Origin: Bacteriovoracia bacterium
GTDB lineage: Bacteria > Bdellovibrionota > Bacteriovoracia > Bacteriovoracales > Bacteriovoracaceae
Length of the DNA stretch: 61,966 nt
Direction: 5' to 3'
NCBI GenBank assembly: GCA_030427595.1
Contig: JAUIBX010000003.1
Span: forward strand, 1-61,966
Of this stretch, positions 41,382 through 50,741 are shown piece by piece. The first letter of the stretch is position 1; each line of letters begins with the position of its first letter. Below the pieces are notes generated by a model. That model was given only the letters and a program-made list of their open reading frames with translations, made no database searches and was not told the origin of the DNA. A program made the position numbers and the translations under genes.

Positions 41382-41858
41382 CTAGTTGTCGTTATGATCT
41401 GTTTGTTCTTGGATGAACTGTTCAATTATAATCGATGCAGCGAGGGCATCAATCTTTTGAAGGTCGATCTTGAAGTTATAGCGAGGATCGTTCTTCATAC
41501 GCTGCTCAGCTTCATAAGTGCTGAGGGTCTCATCTTGAAGGTGAAGTGGGATATTTTTGAGAAACCCCTCAAGGCCATGAGCCCACTTTTTGACTTTTAG
41601 TGTCATTGTCGATTCGCTTCCATCTGTCAGGTGGGGGAGACCGACAATAACGCGATCGACGACCTCGTTATCGATAACTTCTTTTATGGCCTCTAGACTC
41701 TTTTGGTCACTTGAAACCACAATTCTGTCATAGGGCTGAGGAAAGGGATCAGCGCCTACCTTATAGAGGGCCAGGCCGATGACCTTTTCTCCGTAGTCGA
41801 TACCTAGGAGGACTTCGTTGTTAATATCAGAAATTTTAATGAGGTTCTGTTTATTCAT
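41382..41858 (-). CDS. ruvX: RuvX/YqgF RNase H-fold protein
   Basis: The 158-residue protein has the YqgF signatures: LGIDYGEKVIGLA with the first catalytic Asp, VIVGLPHLTDGSES, LQDETLSTYEAE with the second acid, and KIDALAASIIIEQF with the last Asp. The family acts as a putative Holliday junction resolvase and in 16S rRNA 5' processing. It is a little longer than usual at the N terminus (about 14 extra residues). It heads the ruvX-mltG-ytfJ transcript. Confidence 0.9.
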   Translation of the reverse strand: MNKQNLIKISDINNEVLLGIDYGEKVIGLALYKVGADPFPQPYDRIVVSSDQKSLEAIKEVIDNEVVDRVIVGLPHLTDGSESTMTLKVKKWAHGLEGFLKNIPLHLQDETLSTYEAEQRMKNDPRYNFKIDLQKIDALAASIIIEQFIQEQTDHNDN

Positions 41859-41918
41859 TAGTAGCCTTGGCGCACTTTATGAGGTGACATACAGGGGTCA
41901 CAACAAGCCCGTATCATC

Positions 41919-41946
41919 TTGACATTGGGCCCTACTAGGATAATAT
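41919..41946 (+). promoter_or_regulatory. Candidate promoter of rho
   Basis: Perfect TTGACA (41919-41924) followed after 16 bases by TAATAT (41941-41946). It would leave a leader of about 170 bases before rho, in keeping with the known autoregulation of rho through its leader. Confidence 0.5.
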
Positions 41947-42120
41947 TAAGTCATTCTTAATCGAAAAGCCCTAAACAGTCTAACGTCACAGAAGCCCTCA
42001 TCAAAATGAGCAATTTTGCATGAGCTTTAAGGAAACTTTTCTACTCCCCAAGAGGTAAGTCACACAATTCATCAATCATAAACTTCAAGAAAATTTTATT
42101 CAGGAAAGAGGTAGGACCTA

Positions 42121-43368
42121 ATGCATCTTAATGATCTTAGAGAAATGGAAATTAAAAAGCTCAACGATTTAGCGACTGAGCTTAAGATTGAAAACTCCAG
42201 TGCGATGAAAAAGCACGAGGTGATCTTCGCAGTTCTTAAGGCCAAGGCGAACAACGATGAACAAATCTTTGGCGGTGGAGTTTTAGAAATTCTTCCTGAC
42301 GGATTCGGCTTTCTCCGCTCTCCTGGTTACAACTACCTTCCTGGTGCCGATGATATCTATGTAAGCCCAAGTCAAATTCGCCGTTTTGGACTCAAAAAAG
42401 GTGACTCCATCGAAGGTGAGATTAGACCTCCTAAAGATGGTGAACGCTACTTTGCCCTTCTTAAAGTTTCGACTATTAACGATCAAACACCTGAAAAACA
42501 TAAGAAGACGGTACTCTTTGATAACTTAACTCCTCTTTATCCAGATCGTAAGATCAACCTTGAGGCAAAGCCAACCAATTACAGTACTCGTATTATTGAC
42601 CTATATGTACCTCAGGGTTTTGGTCAAAGATGTCTGATTGTTGCCCCTCCAAAAGCTGGTAAAACAGTCCTTCTTCAAGATATTGCGAACTCTATCACGG
42701 CCAATCACCCAGAAAGTGTTCTCATTGTTCTTCTCATCGATGAAAGACCTGAAGAAGTTACAGATATGAAAAGGAATGTTCAGGCAGAGGTTGTCTCTTC
42801 AACCTTTGATGAGCCTGCCAATCGTCACGTTCAAGTAGCAGAGATGGTTATGGAGAAGGCCAAACGTCTTACAGAAGCAGGTAAGGATGTTGTGATTCTT
42901 CTCGACTCAATTACTCGTCTCGCTCGTGCTTACAATACGGTTGTTCCACCATCTGGAAAGATCCTTTCTGGTGGTGTTGACTCCAATGCTCTTCACCGTC
43001 CGAAGAGATTCTTTGGAGCTGCAAGAAATATTGAAGAGGGTGGCTCTCTTACCATTATTGCTACCGCTCTTATTGATACAGGTTCAAGAATGGATGAAGT
43101 TATCTTTGAAGAATTTAAAGGTACGGGTAACTCTGAAATTCAACTTGATAGAAAGTTACTAGAGAAGAGAATCTTCCCAGCTCTTGATATCAACCGATCA
43201 TCAACTCGTAAGGAAGACCTCCTTATGGATCAAAATGATCTGGCAAGAGTTTATGTCTTGAGAAAGGTTCTTCACCCTATGAACACCATTGATGCGATGG
43301 AATTTATGCTTAGTCGTATTACCAAGACTAAGACCAATGCGGAGTTCCTCGACTCAATGAATGGCTAG
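42121..43368 (+). CDS. rho: Transcription termination factor Rho
   Basis: The 415-residue hexameric helicase has the N-terminal RNA-binding domain (about 1-115, with [28 protein letters not shown]), Walker A APPKAGKT at 175-182, [13 protein letters not shown], the Q-loop region [21 protein letters not shown] and the R-finger region. Nearly all Rho signatures are intact and the length equals that of E. coli. It starts the rho-prfA-prmC-murA-HIT run and has its own terminator. Confidence 0.97.
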   Translation: MHLNDLREMEIKKLNDLATELKIENSSAMKKHEVIFAVLKAKANNDEQIFGGGVLEILPDGFGFLRSPGYNYLPGADDIYVSPSQIRRFGLKKGDSIEGEIRPPKDGERYFALLKVSTINDQTPEKHKKTVLFDNLTPLYPDRKINLEAKPTNYSTRIIDLYVPQGFGQRCLIVAPPKAGKTVLLQDIANSITANHPESVLIVLLIDERPEEVTDMKRNVQAEVVSSTFDEPANRHVQVAEMVMEKAKRLTEAGKDVVILLDSITRLARAYNTVVPPSGKILSGGVDSNALHRPKRFFGAARNIEEGGSLTIIATALIDTGSRMDEVIFEEFKGTGNSEIQLDRKLLEKRIFPALDINRSSTRKEDLLMDQNDLARVYVLRKVLHPMNTIDAMEFMLSRITKTKTNAEFLDSMNG

Positions 43369-43391
43369 CACATTGATTTGAATAAAGTGGG

Positions 43392-43425
43392 CCCTCCCTA
43401 GGCTTCGGTCTTGGGAGGGTTTTTT
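43392..43425 (+). terminator. Rho-independent terminator after rho
   Basis: CCCTCCC / GGGAGGG outer stem with an inner A-G-G-C TTCG G-T-C-T extension and a run of six T at 43420-43425. It separates rho from prfA, whose ATG follows after 17 bases. Confidence 0.9.
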
Positions 43426-43441
43426 ACTTAAAGGAAGTTGC

Positions 43442-44515
43442 ATGTCTATTTTTAATAAGCTTGATGCGGTTGTCGATCGATTTGATACCCTGACTGAAAA
43501 GATGGGGGACCCGACTCTTTACGAAAGACAGGACGAGTATCAGGCCATCACAAAAGAACGTGCCAATCTTGAAGATATTGTTAAGGCCTACAAAGAATAT
43601 AAGCAAATTAAAGCCGACGTGGATGAAGCCAAAGAAATCCTTAAAAATGAAAAAGATGAGGATATGAGAGAGATGGCCAAAGAAGAGCTTTCTGAGAAAG
43701 AATCTCAAATTCCTGTCTGGGAAGATAAGCTTAAAATCCTCCTCCTTCCTAAAGATCCACTTGATGATAAGAACGTTATCGTAGAAATTCGTGCGGGTGC
43801 CGGTGGTGATGAAGCCAGTATTTTTGTGGCGGATGTTTATCGTATGTATCAAAACTATTGCCGCTCTTTAGGTTTTAAGACGGAAAATATTTCAGTTTCA
43901 GAAGGGGACGAAGGCATAAAGGAAGTCATCTTCTCTGTCAGTGGAGATAAGGTTTACTCTAAGCTCAAGTGGGAGTCTGGAGTTCATCGCGTCCAAAGGG
44001 TTCCCAAAACAGAGTCCCAAGGGCGAGTCCATACATCGACGATTACTGTTGCCGTTCTTCCCGAAGCTGAAGACCTCGACTTCAAACTTGATATGAATGA
44101 TGTACGTGTTGATGTCTATCGTTCTTCAGGTGCTGGTGGCCAGTCAGTTAACACCACAGACTCAGCCGTTAGAATGACTCACATTCCAACAGGTGAGGTT
44201 GTGGCCTGTCAGGATGAGCGATCTCAGTTGAAAAACAAAGAGAAGGCCATGAAGATCCTAACGGCCCGTATTTATGACAAGATGATGCAAGAGAAAGCCG
44301 ATAAAGAAGCTGCTGAGAGAAAGGGACTTGTGGGAACAGGTGACCGTTCTGAAAGAATTAGGACATATAATTACCCACAAGGGCGTTGTTCAGACCATCG
44401 AATTGGTTTAACTCTCTACAGTCTCGATAAAATTATGGAAGGTGACCTCGGAGAGGTTACCGATGCTCTGATTGCTCATAATCAAGCTGAACTTCTCAAA
44501 GGCGAAGAGGAGTAG
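43442..44515 (+). CDS. prfA: Peptide chain release factor 1
   Basis: RF1 reads UAA and UAG stops. The 357-residue protein has the discriminator tripeptide PKT at 188-190 (P-x-T class, so RF1 and not RF2) and the GGQ catalytic loop at 232-234 within SSGAGGQSVNTTDSAVR. E. coli RF1 has PAT; PKT keeps the invariant Pro and Thr. The gene is followed within a few bases by prmC, which methylates the GGQ glutamine, the standard pairing. AAGGAAG lies just before the ATG. Confidence 0.97.
   Translation: MSIFNKLDAVVDRFDTLTEKMGDPTLYERQDEYQAITKERANLEDIVKAYKEYKQIKADVDEAKEILKNEKDEDMREMAKEELSEKESQIPVWEDKLKILLLPKDPLDDKNVIVEIRAGAGGDEASIFVADVYRMYQNYCRSLGFKTENISVSEGDEGIKEVIFSVSGDKVYSKLKWESGVHRVQRVPKTESQGRVHTSTITVAVLPEAEDLDFKLDMNDVRVDVYRSSGAGGQSVNTTDSAVRMTHIPTGEVVACQDERSQLKNKEKAMKILTARIYDKMMQEKADKEAAERKGLVGTGDRSERIRTYNYPQGRCSDHRIGLTLYSLDKIMEGDLGEVTDALIAHNQAELLKGEEE
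44508..44512 (+). promoter_or_regulatory. Ribosome-binding site that selects an AUC start for prmC
   Basis: AGGAG at 44508-44512, inside the last codons of prfA, is five bases from ATC at 44518. No ATG, GTG or TTG exists in the open prmC frame between 44491 and 44650, so this site supports a non-canonical start. Confidence 0.55.
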
Positions 44516-44517
44516 CT

Positions 44518-45384
44518 ATCAAAAACGTAATTCAGGAATTTTTTAATAAAAATCCTGATGATTGGCGCTCCCATTATCCAGGATTAACCCTCTCTAAGCT
44601 TGAAGATGAGTACCATTCTTTTACAGGGTGTCTTGGTCCTCAATACCACATGAAAAATTATCTGGAGCTACCAGGTCCTTACTGGGATAGCTTTGTCGGC
44701 TTCCTTAAAAGAGGGGTTCCCCTTCAGTACATAAATAAAAGCGCTTATTTTTATAAGAGCGAGTTCTTTGTAGATGAAAGGGTACTTATCCCTCGCTCTG
44801 AGACTGAGATATTGGTTGAAAAGGTCGTTGAGGTCATAAAAGAAAGTGAAAAAGATGAGCTTGTCGTTATTGAGGTTGGAGTTGGTCCTGGCACGATTGG
44901 GCTATCTCTCCTTCAAGAAATCTCAAAGAAGAAAATTCACTTTATCGGTACTGATATTTCTCAAGATGCACTTGATGTTTTTAAAATTAATCAATTTAAA
45001 CTCGACTATAAAACTCCGAACCATCACCTCATTGACATCTTAAAGGCGGACCGTCTTTCTGGAATAGATAAAAAGGCGGACATCATTGTGACGAATCCTC
45101 CCTATATAAAGAAGGATTTAGATAGGAGTCTGGTTCATAACCAAGTTTTGCAATATGAGCCACATGTCGCTCTCTTTCTTGAAGACGACCAATATAATGC
45201 TTGGTTTAATGATCTTTTTAATCAAGTTAAGAATCTGATGAATTCACATGGACATTTCCTAATGGAAGGACATGAAAGTCACCTTGAGGAATTATGTGAA
45301 CTTGGTAACAAAGTCTTTTCAACTTCTGGTAAAATTCAAAAAGATTATACCAATAGAAATCGCTTCTTAAGCTACTCCTTCTGA
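44518..45384 (+). CDS. prmC: PrmC, release factor glutamine methyltransferase (probable AUC start)
   Basis: PrmC methylates the GGQ Gln of release factors. Motifs are VIEVGVGPGTIGLSLL (SAM) and the catalytic VTNPPYI. The first normal start codon, ATG 44650, would yield 244 residues and cut away most of the N-terminal substrate-binding domain. The frame is open back to 44491 and translates sensibly there (VIQEFFNKNPDDW ... LTLSKLEDEYHSF). Starting at ATC 44518 gives 288 residues, near the usual 275-290, with AGGAG five bases upstream. ATT at 44533 is a second candidate. A sequencing error that removed a normal start is the alternative. Confidence 0.85.
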   Translation: MKNVIQEFFNKNPDDWRSHYPGLTLSKLEDEYHSFTGCLGPQYHMKNYLELPGPYWDSFVGFLKRGVPLQYINKSAYFYKSEFFVDERVLIPRSETEILVEKVVEVIKESEKDELVVIEVGVGPGTIGLSLLQEISKKKIHFIGTDISQDALDVFKINQFKLDYKTPNHHLIDILKADRLSGIDKKADIIVTNPPYIKKDLDRSLVHNQVLQYEPHVALFLEDDQYNAWFNDLFNQVKNLMNSHGHFLMEGHESHLEELCELGNKVFSTSGKIQKDYTNRNRFLSYSF

Positions 45385-45394
45385 GGATTCAAAT

Positions 45395-46651
45395 ATGGAT
45401 AAATTATGTGTTAACGGACCCACTCAATTAAAAGGAGAGGTTCATATCTCAAAAGCAAAGAATGCTTACCTGCCTCTTATGGCCGCCACTCTATTGGCCA
45501 CAGATAAGGTTACATTCACAGAGGTCCCTGGACTAAGAGATATAAGAACAATGCATAGGCTTCTTGAGCATCATGGTGTTGAAATTAAGGAAGAAGGTGA
45601 AGGTGTCTTCACCTATGATTGTCAAAAATTAAAGAGTGAAGAGGCCCCCTATGAGTTAGTCAAAACGATGAGGGCCTCTATTTGTGTTTTGGGGCCACTT
45701 TTAGCGCGCTTTAAAAAAGCGAAAGTCAGTTTACCTGGTGGCTGTGCCATCGGTACTAGACCTATTGATCTCCACCTTAAGAACCTTGAGAAAATGGGAG
45801 CAAAGATTGAAATTGAAGGTGGCTATGTTATCGCCACAACTGAAGGCTTAAAAGGAACAAAGCTTGCTCTCGATTTTCCTTCGGTAGGTGCTACTGAAAA
45901 TTTAATGATGGCCGCTTGCCTTGCAGAAGGTGAAACTATTATTGAAAATGCTGCCCTCGAACCAGAGATCACGGATTTAGGAAACTTCCTAGTAAAGTTA
46001 GGTGCCAAAATTGAAGGGCTCGATACAAAGACCATTAAGATACAAGGTGTGAGTTCTCTGGGGGGAACAACCTACAGTGCCATTGGCGATAGAATTGAGG
46101 CGGCGACTTATATCATTGCTGGTCTGATGACTAAGTCAGAGATGACAGTTAAAGGCTTTGACCCCATTCACATTGATGCCGTTATTGAAAAACTTGCCGA
46201 AATGGAAGCAAAGATGGAAATAGGCCATGACTATGTCAAAGTCTTTCCCTCTGAGCTTGTTGGTACTGATATTGATACGGCTCCCTATCCAGGTTTTCCT
46301 ACTGACGTTCAGGCCCAGATCCTTGCTTTATCAACACAGGCCAAGGGACTATCTATAATCACAGAGCATATTTTTGAAAATCGTTTTATGCACGTCCCAG
46401 AACTTCAAAGGATGGGCGCAGGCATTACCATTAAAGGCAATAGTGCCATCGTGAAAGGTGGAAAACCATTAAAAGGAGCGCCCGTTATGTGTACGGATTT
46501 AAGGGCCTCCGCTGCCCTTGTGCTTGCAGGACTTTGTGCTGAGGGGGTGACAGAAGTGAGAAGAATTTATCACCTTGATAGAGGTTATGAAAAACTTGAT
46601 AAAAAGTTCGCAGGCCTTTCTGCACCAGTAGAGAGAGTTCAGGGGGATTAA
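45395..46651 (+). CDS. murA: MurA, UDP-GlcNAc 1-carboxyvinyltransferase
   Basis: MurA commits UDP-GlcNAc to peptidoglycan by adding enolpyruvate. The 418-residue protein has Lys22-Asn23 in AKNAYLP, the fosfomycin-target Cys117 in LPGGCAIGTRP, the FPTDVQAQ Asp region and DLRASAALVLAGL near the end. All catalytic positions are intact, so fosfomycin sensitivity is expected from the enzyme alone. It lies ten bases after prmC and overlaps the HIT gene by one base. Confidence 0.96.
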   Translation: MDKLCVNGPTQLKGEVHISKAKNAYLPLMAATLLATDKVTFTEVPGLRDIRTMHRLLEHHGVEIKEEGEGVFTYDCQKLKSEEAPYELVKTMRASICVLGPLLARFKKAKVSLPGGCAIGTRPIDLHLKNLEKMGAKIEIEGGYVIATTEGLKGTKLALDFPSVGATENLMMAACLAEGETIIENAALEPEITDLGNFLVKLGAKIEGLDTKTIKIQGVSSLGGTTYSAIGDRIEAATYIIAGLMTKSEMTVKGFDPIHIDAVIEKLAEMEAKMEIGHDYVKVFPSELVGTDIDTAPYPGFPTDVQAQILALSTQAKGLSIITEHIFENRFMHVPELQRMGAGITIKGNSAIVKGGKPLKGAPVMCTDLRASAALVLAGLCAEGVTEVRRIYHLDRGYEKLDKKFAGLSAPVERVQGD

Positions 46652-46992
46652 TGGATTGCTTATTTTGCAAATTGGTCGCTGGTGAAATTCAGCCAGATAA
46701 GGTTTATGAAAATGAGTTCGTTTTAGGCTTTAAGGATCTTTATCCTCAGGCCAAGGAGCATTACCTTTTCATTAGCAAAGAGCATACGACTCATGCCAAT
46801 GAAATGAGTGAAAATCACCCCGAGCAGTTGTCTCATATATTTGATGCCATAAGGGATTTCACCAAAAGTAATTCTCTAGAGAAAGATGGCTTTCGTATTG
46901 TGAATAACCTCGGACCTAATGGCGGTCAGACCGTTTTTCACACTCACTTTCATGTTTTAGGCGGGGAAAAGCTAAGAGGCTTTGGCGCTTAA
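46651..46992 (+). CDS. HIT-family (HinT-like) nucleotide-binding protein
   Basis: The 113-residue protein has the HIT triad H97-x-H99-x-H101 in VFHTHFHVLGG and two N-terminal cysteines (MDCLFCKLVAGEI), which are typical of the HinT branch that hydrolyses AMP-lysine-type phosphoramidates. It begins on the last base of the murA stop (TAATG). It is a general housekeeping protein with a conserved size. Confidence 0.92.
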   Translation: MDCLFCKLVAGEIQPDKVYENEFVLGFKDLYPQAKEHYLFISKEHTTHANEMSENHPEQLSHIFDAIRDFTKSNSLEKDGFRIVNNLGPNGGQTVFHTHFHVLGGEKLRGFGA

Positions 46993-46999
46993 AAGGTCA

Positions 47000-47761
47000 T
47001 TAGGCCTGAAGTCCCTCAAAGAGGCAATTAAGAGTTGCTCTTTGTAGGGGAGTCATCTCAAAGACTTCGGCCATAATGATAATGGGACTATCGTTGACCT
47101 GTGCAAGAAGGACTACCTGTCCCTGCTCCTTATCATAGCTATAAACTTCAAAGTTTGTTGCAAACTTACCTTCATAGTTTTTAAAGAGTGCTTCACCCAA
47201 TTCTTTATTTTCACTTGGGTTGGGGCGCGATTGACCTTCTACAACAACGCGAACAAGTTGATTCTTTTCACCTTCTTTTTGGGCCTTTCTCATGTGGTTA
47301 TAGGCCAGGGTTAGTTGGGTCGCTCCAAGGTTAGTTCTTAGGAGATGCCACAACTCTTCAAAGAAAGCCGTTCTATCATTTGGCCACAGGCCTTTAAGAT
47401 GTTTGAGGTTTTCAAACATATTCTCAACGAGCTTGAGGTTGTTTCTTAGGATCCAAGTTGCGTAGGTTTGACGGGTGATGGTCAAAGCTTCAGCAGCTTC
47501 TAGCTTCTCAAACATTTCGATATTCATTTGCTCGTCATTAATGGTTTTGATGGGAGCATACTTATTTGTTTTGTTTAGTTTTTCCTTAAGTTCATGAGAC
47601 TCATCGGCCTCTACCAGAGTTTTGGGAAGGAGGATGTTATGGATGGATTTACCTTCAAGATCTTCAATTTCAAAAATCTGTGGCTTTGAAGTCTCGGCCG
47701 CTGAGAAGTTTTGATAGAGAACTTGAGAGTCGTTTTTAACGTAGGCAATCGAGAGATCCAT
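47000..47761 (-). CDS. Uncharacterised protein, possible two-domain regulator
   Basis: The 253-residue soluble protein has an N-terminal beta-rich part (about 1-50), a helical middle (about 75-160, WILRNNLKLVENMFENLKHLKGLWPNDRTAFFEELWHLLRTNLGATQLTLAYNH) and a C-terminal beta-rich part (VVLLAQVNDSPIIIMAEVFEMTPLQRATL). No motif links it to a known family. It is convergent with the HIT gene (7-base gap) and divergent from the exported protein at 47896. Confidence 0.5.
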   Translation of the reverse strand: MDLSIAYVKNDSQVLYQNFSAAETSKPQIFEIEDLEGKSIHNILLPKTLVEADESHELKEKLNKTNKYAPIKTINDEQMNIEMFEKLEAAEALTITRQTYATWILRNNLKLVENMFENLKHLKGLWPNDRTAFFEELWHLLRTNLGATQLTLAYNHMRKAQKEGEKNQLVRVVVEGQSRPNPSENKELGEALFKNYEGKFATNFEVYSYDKEQGQVVLLAQVNDSPIIIMAEVFEMTPLQRATLNCLFEGLQA

Positions 47762-47895
47762 AGAGCTTCCTGTAAGATATTAATTGAGTGTCGCAGACTG
47801 TTATTTTAGCCAAAGCTCATACCCTTTGAAAAGGTCTCTTTTGCCTGTGTAGGCGGGGGTTTGGGAGATTTTGCTCCACTTGTTACAATAAATTC

Positions 47896-48558
47896 ATGAA
47901 CTTAATGCTTTGCGCTTTTCTTCTCCTGTTTTTCACGCCGAGAGTCTTGGCCCAAGATGAGAGGCTTTTTAGGGAGCTTCTTCTCAATAGTGAGCAAGAA
48001 AAGCTTTTGCGTGATGTTAAGCCAATTTATCGCATTCAGGCGCGTTCAAACCGTCACTTCCTCGACCTGACAGAAGATATTCGCAATGAAAGCCTCTTTA
48101 CTTCCAAAAGAGATGGTGAAGATTGGCTGGAGATTTTCGATCACAAAGGAGAACCCCTTCTTAAGGAGAGTCTAGATACTCATGGGCCATGGAGTAGGCT
48201 TTATAAAATTCAGGTCAGGCGTTTGAATAAGATAAGCAAGGTGATGATTCTTTACTTCTATGAAGGAGTTTCTCGTTATTTAGAATTTCAGGGAACCACG
48301 CGAATTTATTTTATTAGCTACGACAATAATAATTTGAGTTCCTTAAAAATCTATAAGGGTCCTGTAATTTGGGATGAGAAGAGAAGTTTCAAAGATCACT
48401 ACCATCAGCGAGTCTATGACATTAGTTTCTATGATCTTGATGGTGATCACACGCGGGAAGTCACTGTTTCTTACGGGAGAATGAACCGGGTTTACAAATA
48501 CCTAGGTAAAGGCAATTGGTATAACTTTGATGATCAGGAAGCTCTCAAGCAATTCTAA
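47896..48558 (+). CDS. Exported protein with FG-GAP/VCBS-like end
   Basis: The 220-residue protein has a signal peptide (MNLMLCAFLLLFFTPRVLAQ) and a C-terminal segment YDISFYDLDGDHTREVTVSYGRMNRVYKYLG that resembles a calcium-binding DxDGD repeat of FG-GAP/VCBS proteins. The middle is beta-rich and charged. Likely periplasmic or surface-exposed; function is unknown. It ends seven bases from the convergent gene at 48566. Confidence 0.6.
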   Translation: MNLMLCAFLLLFFTPRVLAQDERLFRELLLNSEQEKLLRDVKPIYRIQARSNRHFLDLTEDIRNESLFTSKRDGEDWLEIFDHKGEPLLKESLDTHGPWSRLYKIQVRRLNKISKVMILYFYEGVSRYLEFQGTTRIYFISYDNNNLSSLKIYKGPVIWDEKRSFKDHYHQRVYDISFYDLDGDHTREVTVSYGRMNRVYKYLGKGNWYNFDDQEALKQF

Positions 48559-48565
48559 GATATTC

Positions 48566-49015
48566 TTAAGAAGCCTTAGAAATATCATCGTCGTCAGTTT
48601 CTCTACGACGTTTTTCTCTCTCTAAATTGAGGTCAACCGTATTGTTCACTGTATGCTCTTCATGGTGAACAGCACCAGTGGCGTAGCTTTCATTATCTTC
48701 CAGACCTTTCATAATGGAATACCACAGAACAAAGGGAAGTGTGATGAGACCAAAGAGGAAAGCATAGGTAGGCCACGTTTTTGTTTGATTGCGAGTTTTT
48801 TCAATCAATGCTTTTTGGGCCGGTACTCTTGTCGTAATAAGTGATGTCTCTTGAACATATTCCCCTTGGCGCCAATTGAAACCGGGGTCCTGGGCAGGAT
48901 CAACTTCTTTGTACTTTCCAATATCAATACCTGTTACGGGCTCAACGGCCGGAGCGCGACCAAAGGTCGTAAATGATAAAAGGAAGATGATAGCTGTAAG
49001 TACATTTTTAAACAT
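48566..49015 (-). CDS. Exported or membrane protein, function unknown
   Basis: The 149-residue product has a signal-like N terminus (MFKNVLTAIIFLLSFTTFGRA), a soluble stretch of about 60 residues (EPVTGIDIGKYKEVDPAQDPGFNWRQGEYVQE), a membrane helix at about 82-101 (YAFLFGLITLPFVLWYSIM) and an acidic/basic cytoplasmic tail (NLEREKRRRETDDDD). This gives a small periplasmic domain tied to the inner membrane. No family recognised. Confidence 0.6.
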   Translation of the reverse strand: MFKNVLTAIIFLLSFTTFGRAPAVEPVTGIDIGKYKEVDPAQDPGFNWRQGEYVQETSLITTRVPAQKALIEKTRNQTKTWPTYAFLFGLITLPFVLWYSIMKGLEDNESYATGAVHHEEHTVNNTVDLNLEREKRRRETDDDDISKAS

Positions 49016-49202
49016 AAGTGACCCCTATTGTTCTTATGGTCTTTTCGGCAATTAAGGTGCAGAAAATAAGGAATTTTTGGGTCAGGAAGCTTGAAAGATG
49101 AGTCGTGAATTCAGTATAAACTACTGATTTTACAGCAGGAAGAACTCTTAACCATTATATCGGAGATAAGTCGTGGCAGGAAACGGGGCAAATTTGTCGG
49201 TC

Positions 49203-50051
49203 TTATTTAGTCTGGTGAATTTTCAGGTGCATATGCTCATCGACGGCAACAAGTTCACCTCTTTTAAGAGGGATCCAAATATTTTCACCACTTAAAGGCT
49301 CAGAAGAAAAAATGAGATGGTTTATATAACCTGTTTTAGTGGCGGCTTCACACTCTGGAGAGAACGACGGGCATGTATCACGATCTCCACAAAGAGTTTT
49401 ATATGTTGAGTAGTAAAGATTCTTACCACCTTGGTAGCCCACCATATTTTGGCCATTGGTGAGGATGAAAGTGTAATAAGTCGCTTCCTCCCCAGAGTCA
49501 TCCTTTTGAGCGGGAGGGCCAGCATACTTAATAAGCTTTTCAATTGATTCTTCTAAGCTATCTTGAAGGAGCTGATGCTCAATCGTTCTATCACCTAGGT
49601 TACATTTTGAGGCTAAGTGAGACAGGATAAAATAAAAGATGAGCTCGCTGTCTGTTTCACCAAGGATGAATCTTCTAAACTTTGGTAAAACCCGTGCCAT
49701 CAGGTCTTGGCGTTTTTCTTTAAAGTCGGTGATGTTGCCATTGTGAGCAAAAATCCAGCGTCCGTATTGAAAGGGGTGAGTGTTTAGAATATTGTTGTCA
49801 CCTACAGTTGTTTTTCTGATGTGGGCCACGACCGTCTGTGAACTTACAACTCCCGAAACCCTTTTAAAGATAGCATCACCAATGGCAGCTTGAGCCGACT
49901 TCACAACATGAGGACTACTCTGAACATAATAGGCCACTCCCCAACCATCGGGGTGAGAGCCACTTTGAATACCAAGTGCATTCTCCGCTTCAACTAGGCT
50001 TGAGTGAACTTGACTTTGAATGACCGATCGAAAACCAAATAAACGACACAT
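49203..50051 (-). CDS. Class II glutamine amidotransferase (YafJ/EgtC-like)
   Basis: The 282-residue protein begins MCRLFGF with the nucleophilic Cys2, as in Ntn-type amidotransferases, and has HPDGWGVAYYV, VVAHIRKTTVG, NTHPF, FAHNGNI and GETDSELIFYFIL, the pattern of YafJ/EgtC-type proteins with no attached synthase domain. The physiological acceptor of ammonia is unknown. It lies 39 bases downstream of the tetR-like gene on the same strand and could be co-transcribed with the pump operon. Confidence 0.88.
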   Translation of the reverse strand: MCRLFGFRSVIQSQVHSSLVEAENALGIQSGSHPDGWGVAYYVQSSPHVVKSAQAAIGDAIFKRVSGVVSSQTVVAHIRKTTVGDNNILNTHPFQYGRWIFAHNGNITDFKEKRQDLMARVLPKFRRFILGETDSELIFYFILSHLASKCNLGDRTIEHQLLQDSLEESIEKLIKYAGPPAQKDDSGEEATYYTFILTNGQNMVGYQGGKNLYYSTYKTLCGDRDTCPSFSPECEAATKTGYINHLIFSSEPLSGENIWIPLKRGELVAVDEHMHLKIHQTK

Positions 50052-50090
50052 GTTTGTCTTTTCGGGTAGTTAGTAAGAGAACTTGAGTGA

Positions 50091-50732
50091 TTAATTCTTG
50101 ATTGAATTAACAATTGCCTCAGCCATCTTTTTCATGTTTTTTTCTTTGACTCTATCTTCCATCCAAGGCTCACCAGCACACTTCCTCTTGAGATACTCAG
50201 TGTTTACCATCACAGCGTTATGAAAGATGTTACTAAAAATCATGCGCATGGCCCATTCTCTGTCTTCAAGAGAGACCTCTTCTCCCACCTCTCTTGTAAT
50301 AACATTTAAAAGAACTTGGTTGCCCGGCGGTCCAAAAGGCTCCCCTTCTCGAGATAGACTATCTTGTGGTGGGGAAAGGTGTTCGTTAAGAATAAGGTTA
50401 AATGAGTTAATCAGAGAGTGGCCATTTTGACTGAAAATATTGAAAAGCTTTGAAGACATACTTCCCGTATCAAGGGTTTCACCGGTACCTATTTCTCTGA
50501 CAGCTTCTTCCATCCAACGATAGTTATACTCAAAAATATTATGAAAAAGATTGAGCTTATTCTTAAAGTGATAGTTTATCGAAGCAACATTGACGTCCGC
50601 TGCCTGAGCGATATCCCTTACAGAAACACCGTCAAAGCCACTTCGTGCAAAAAGCTCATTGGCATAGGCCATGATTTTAATCTTAGTGTCTTTATCTTCT
50701 TTTGCTTTAGTTTCATTTAAGTTAACTAACAT
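50091..50732 (-). CDS. TetR-family repressor of the efflux operon
   Basis: This 213-residue TetR-type regulator has the DNA-binding helix-turn-helix in the first 65 residues (IMAYANELFARSGFDGVSVRDIAQAADVNVASINYHFKNKLNLF) and a helical ligand domain with a central loop like CecR/YbiH-type members (PPQDSLSREGEPFGPPG). It is the last of three genes TolC-RND-TetR on this strand. The dyads AAAC-N4-GTTT upstream of the TolC gene are the likely operators. Confidence 0.88.
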   Translation of the reverse strand: MLVNLNETKAKEDKDTKIKIMAYANELFARSGFDGVSVRDIAQAADVNVASINYHFKNKLNLFHNIFEYNYRWMEEAVREIGTGETLDTGSMSSKLFNIFSQNGHSLINSFNLILNEHLSPPQDSLSREGEPFGPPGNQVLLNVITREVGEEVSLEDREWAMRMIFSNIFHNAVMVNTEYLKRKCAGEPWMEDRVKEKNMKKMAEAIVNSIKN

Positions 50733-50741
50733 AAGTGTCTC

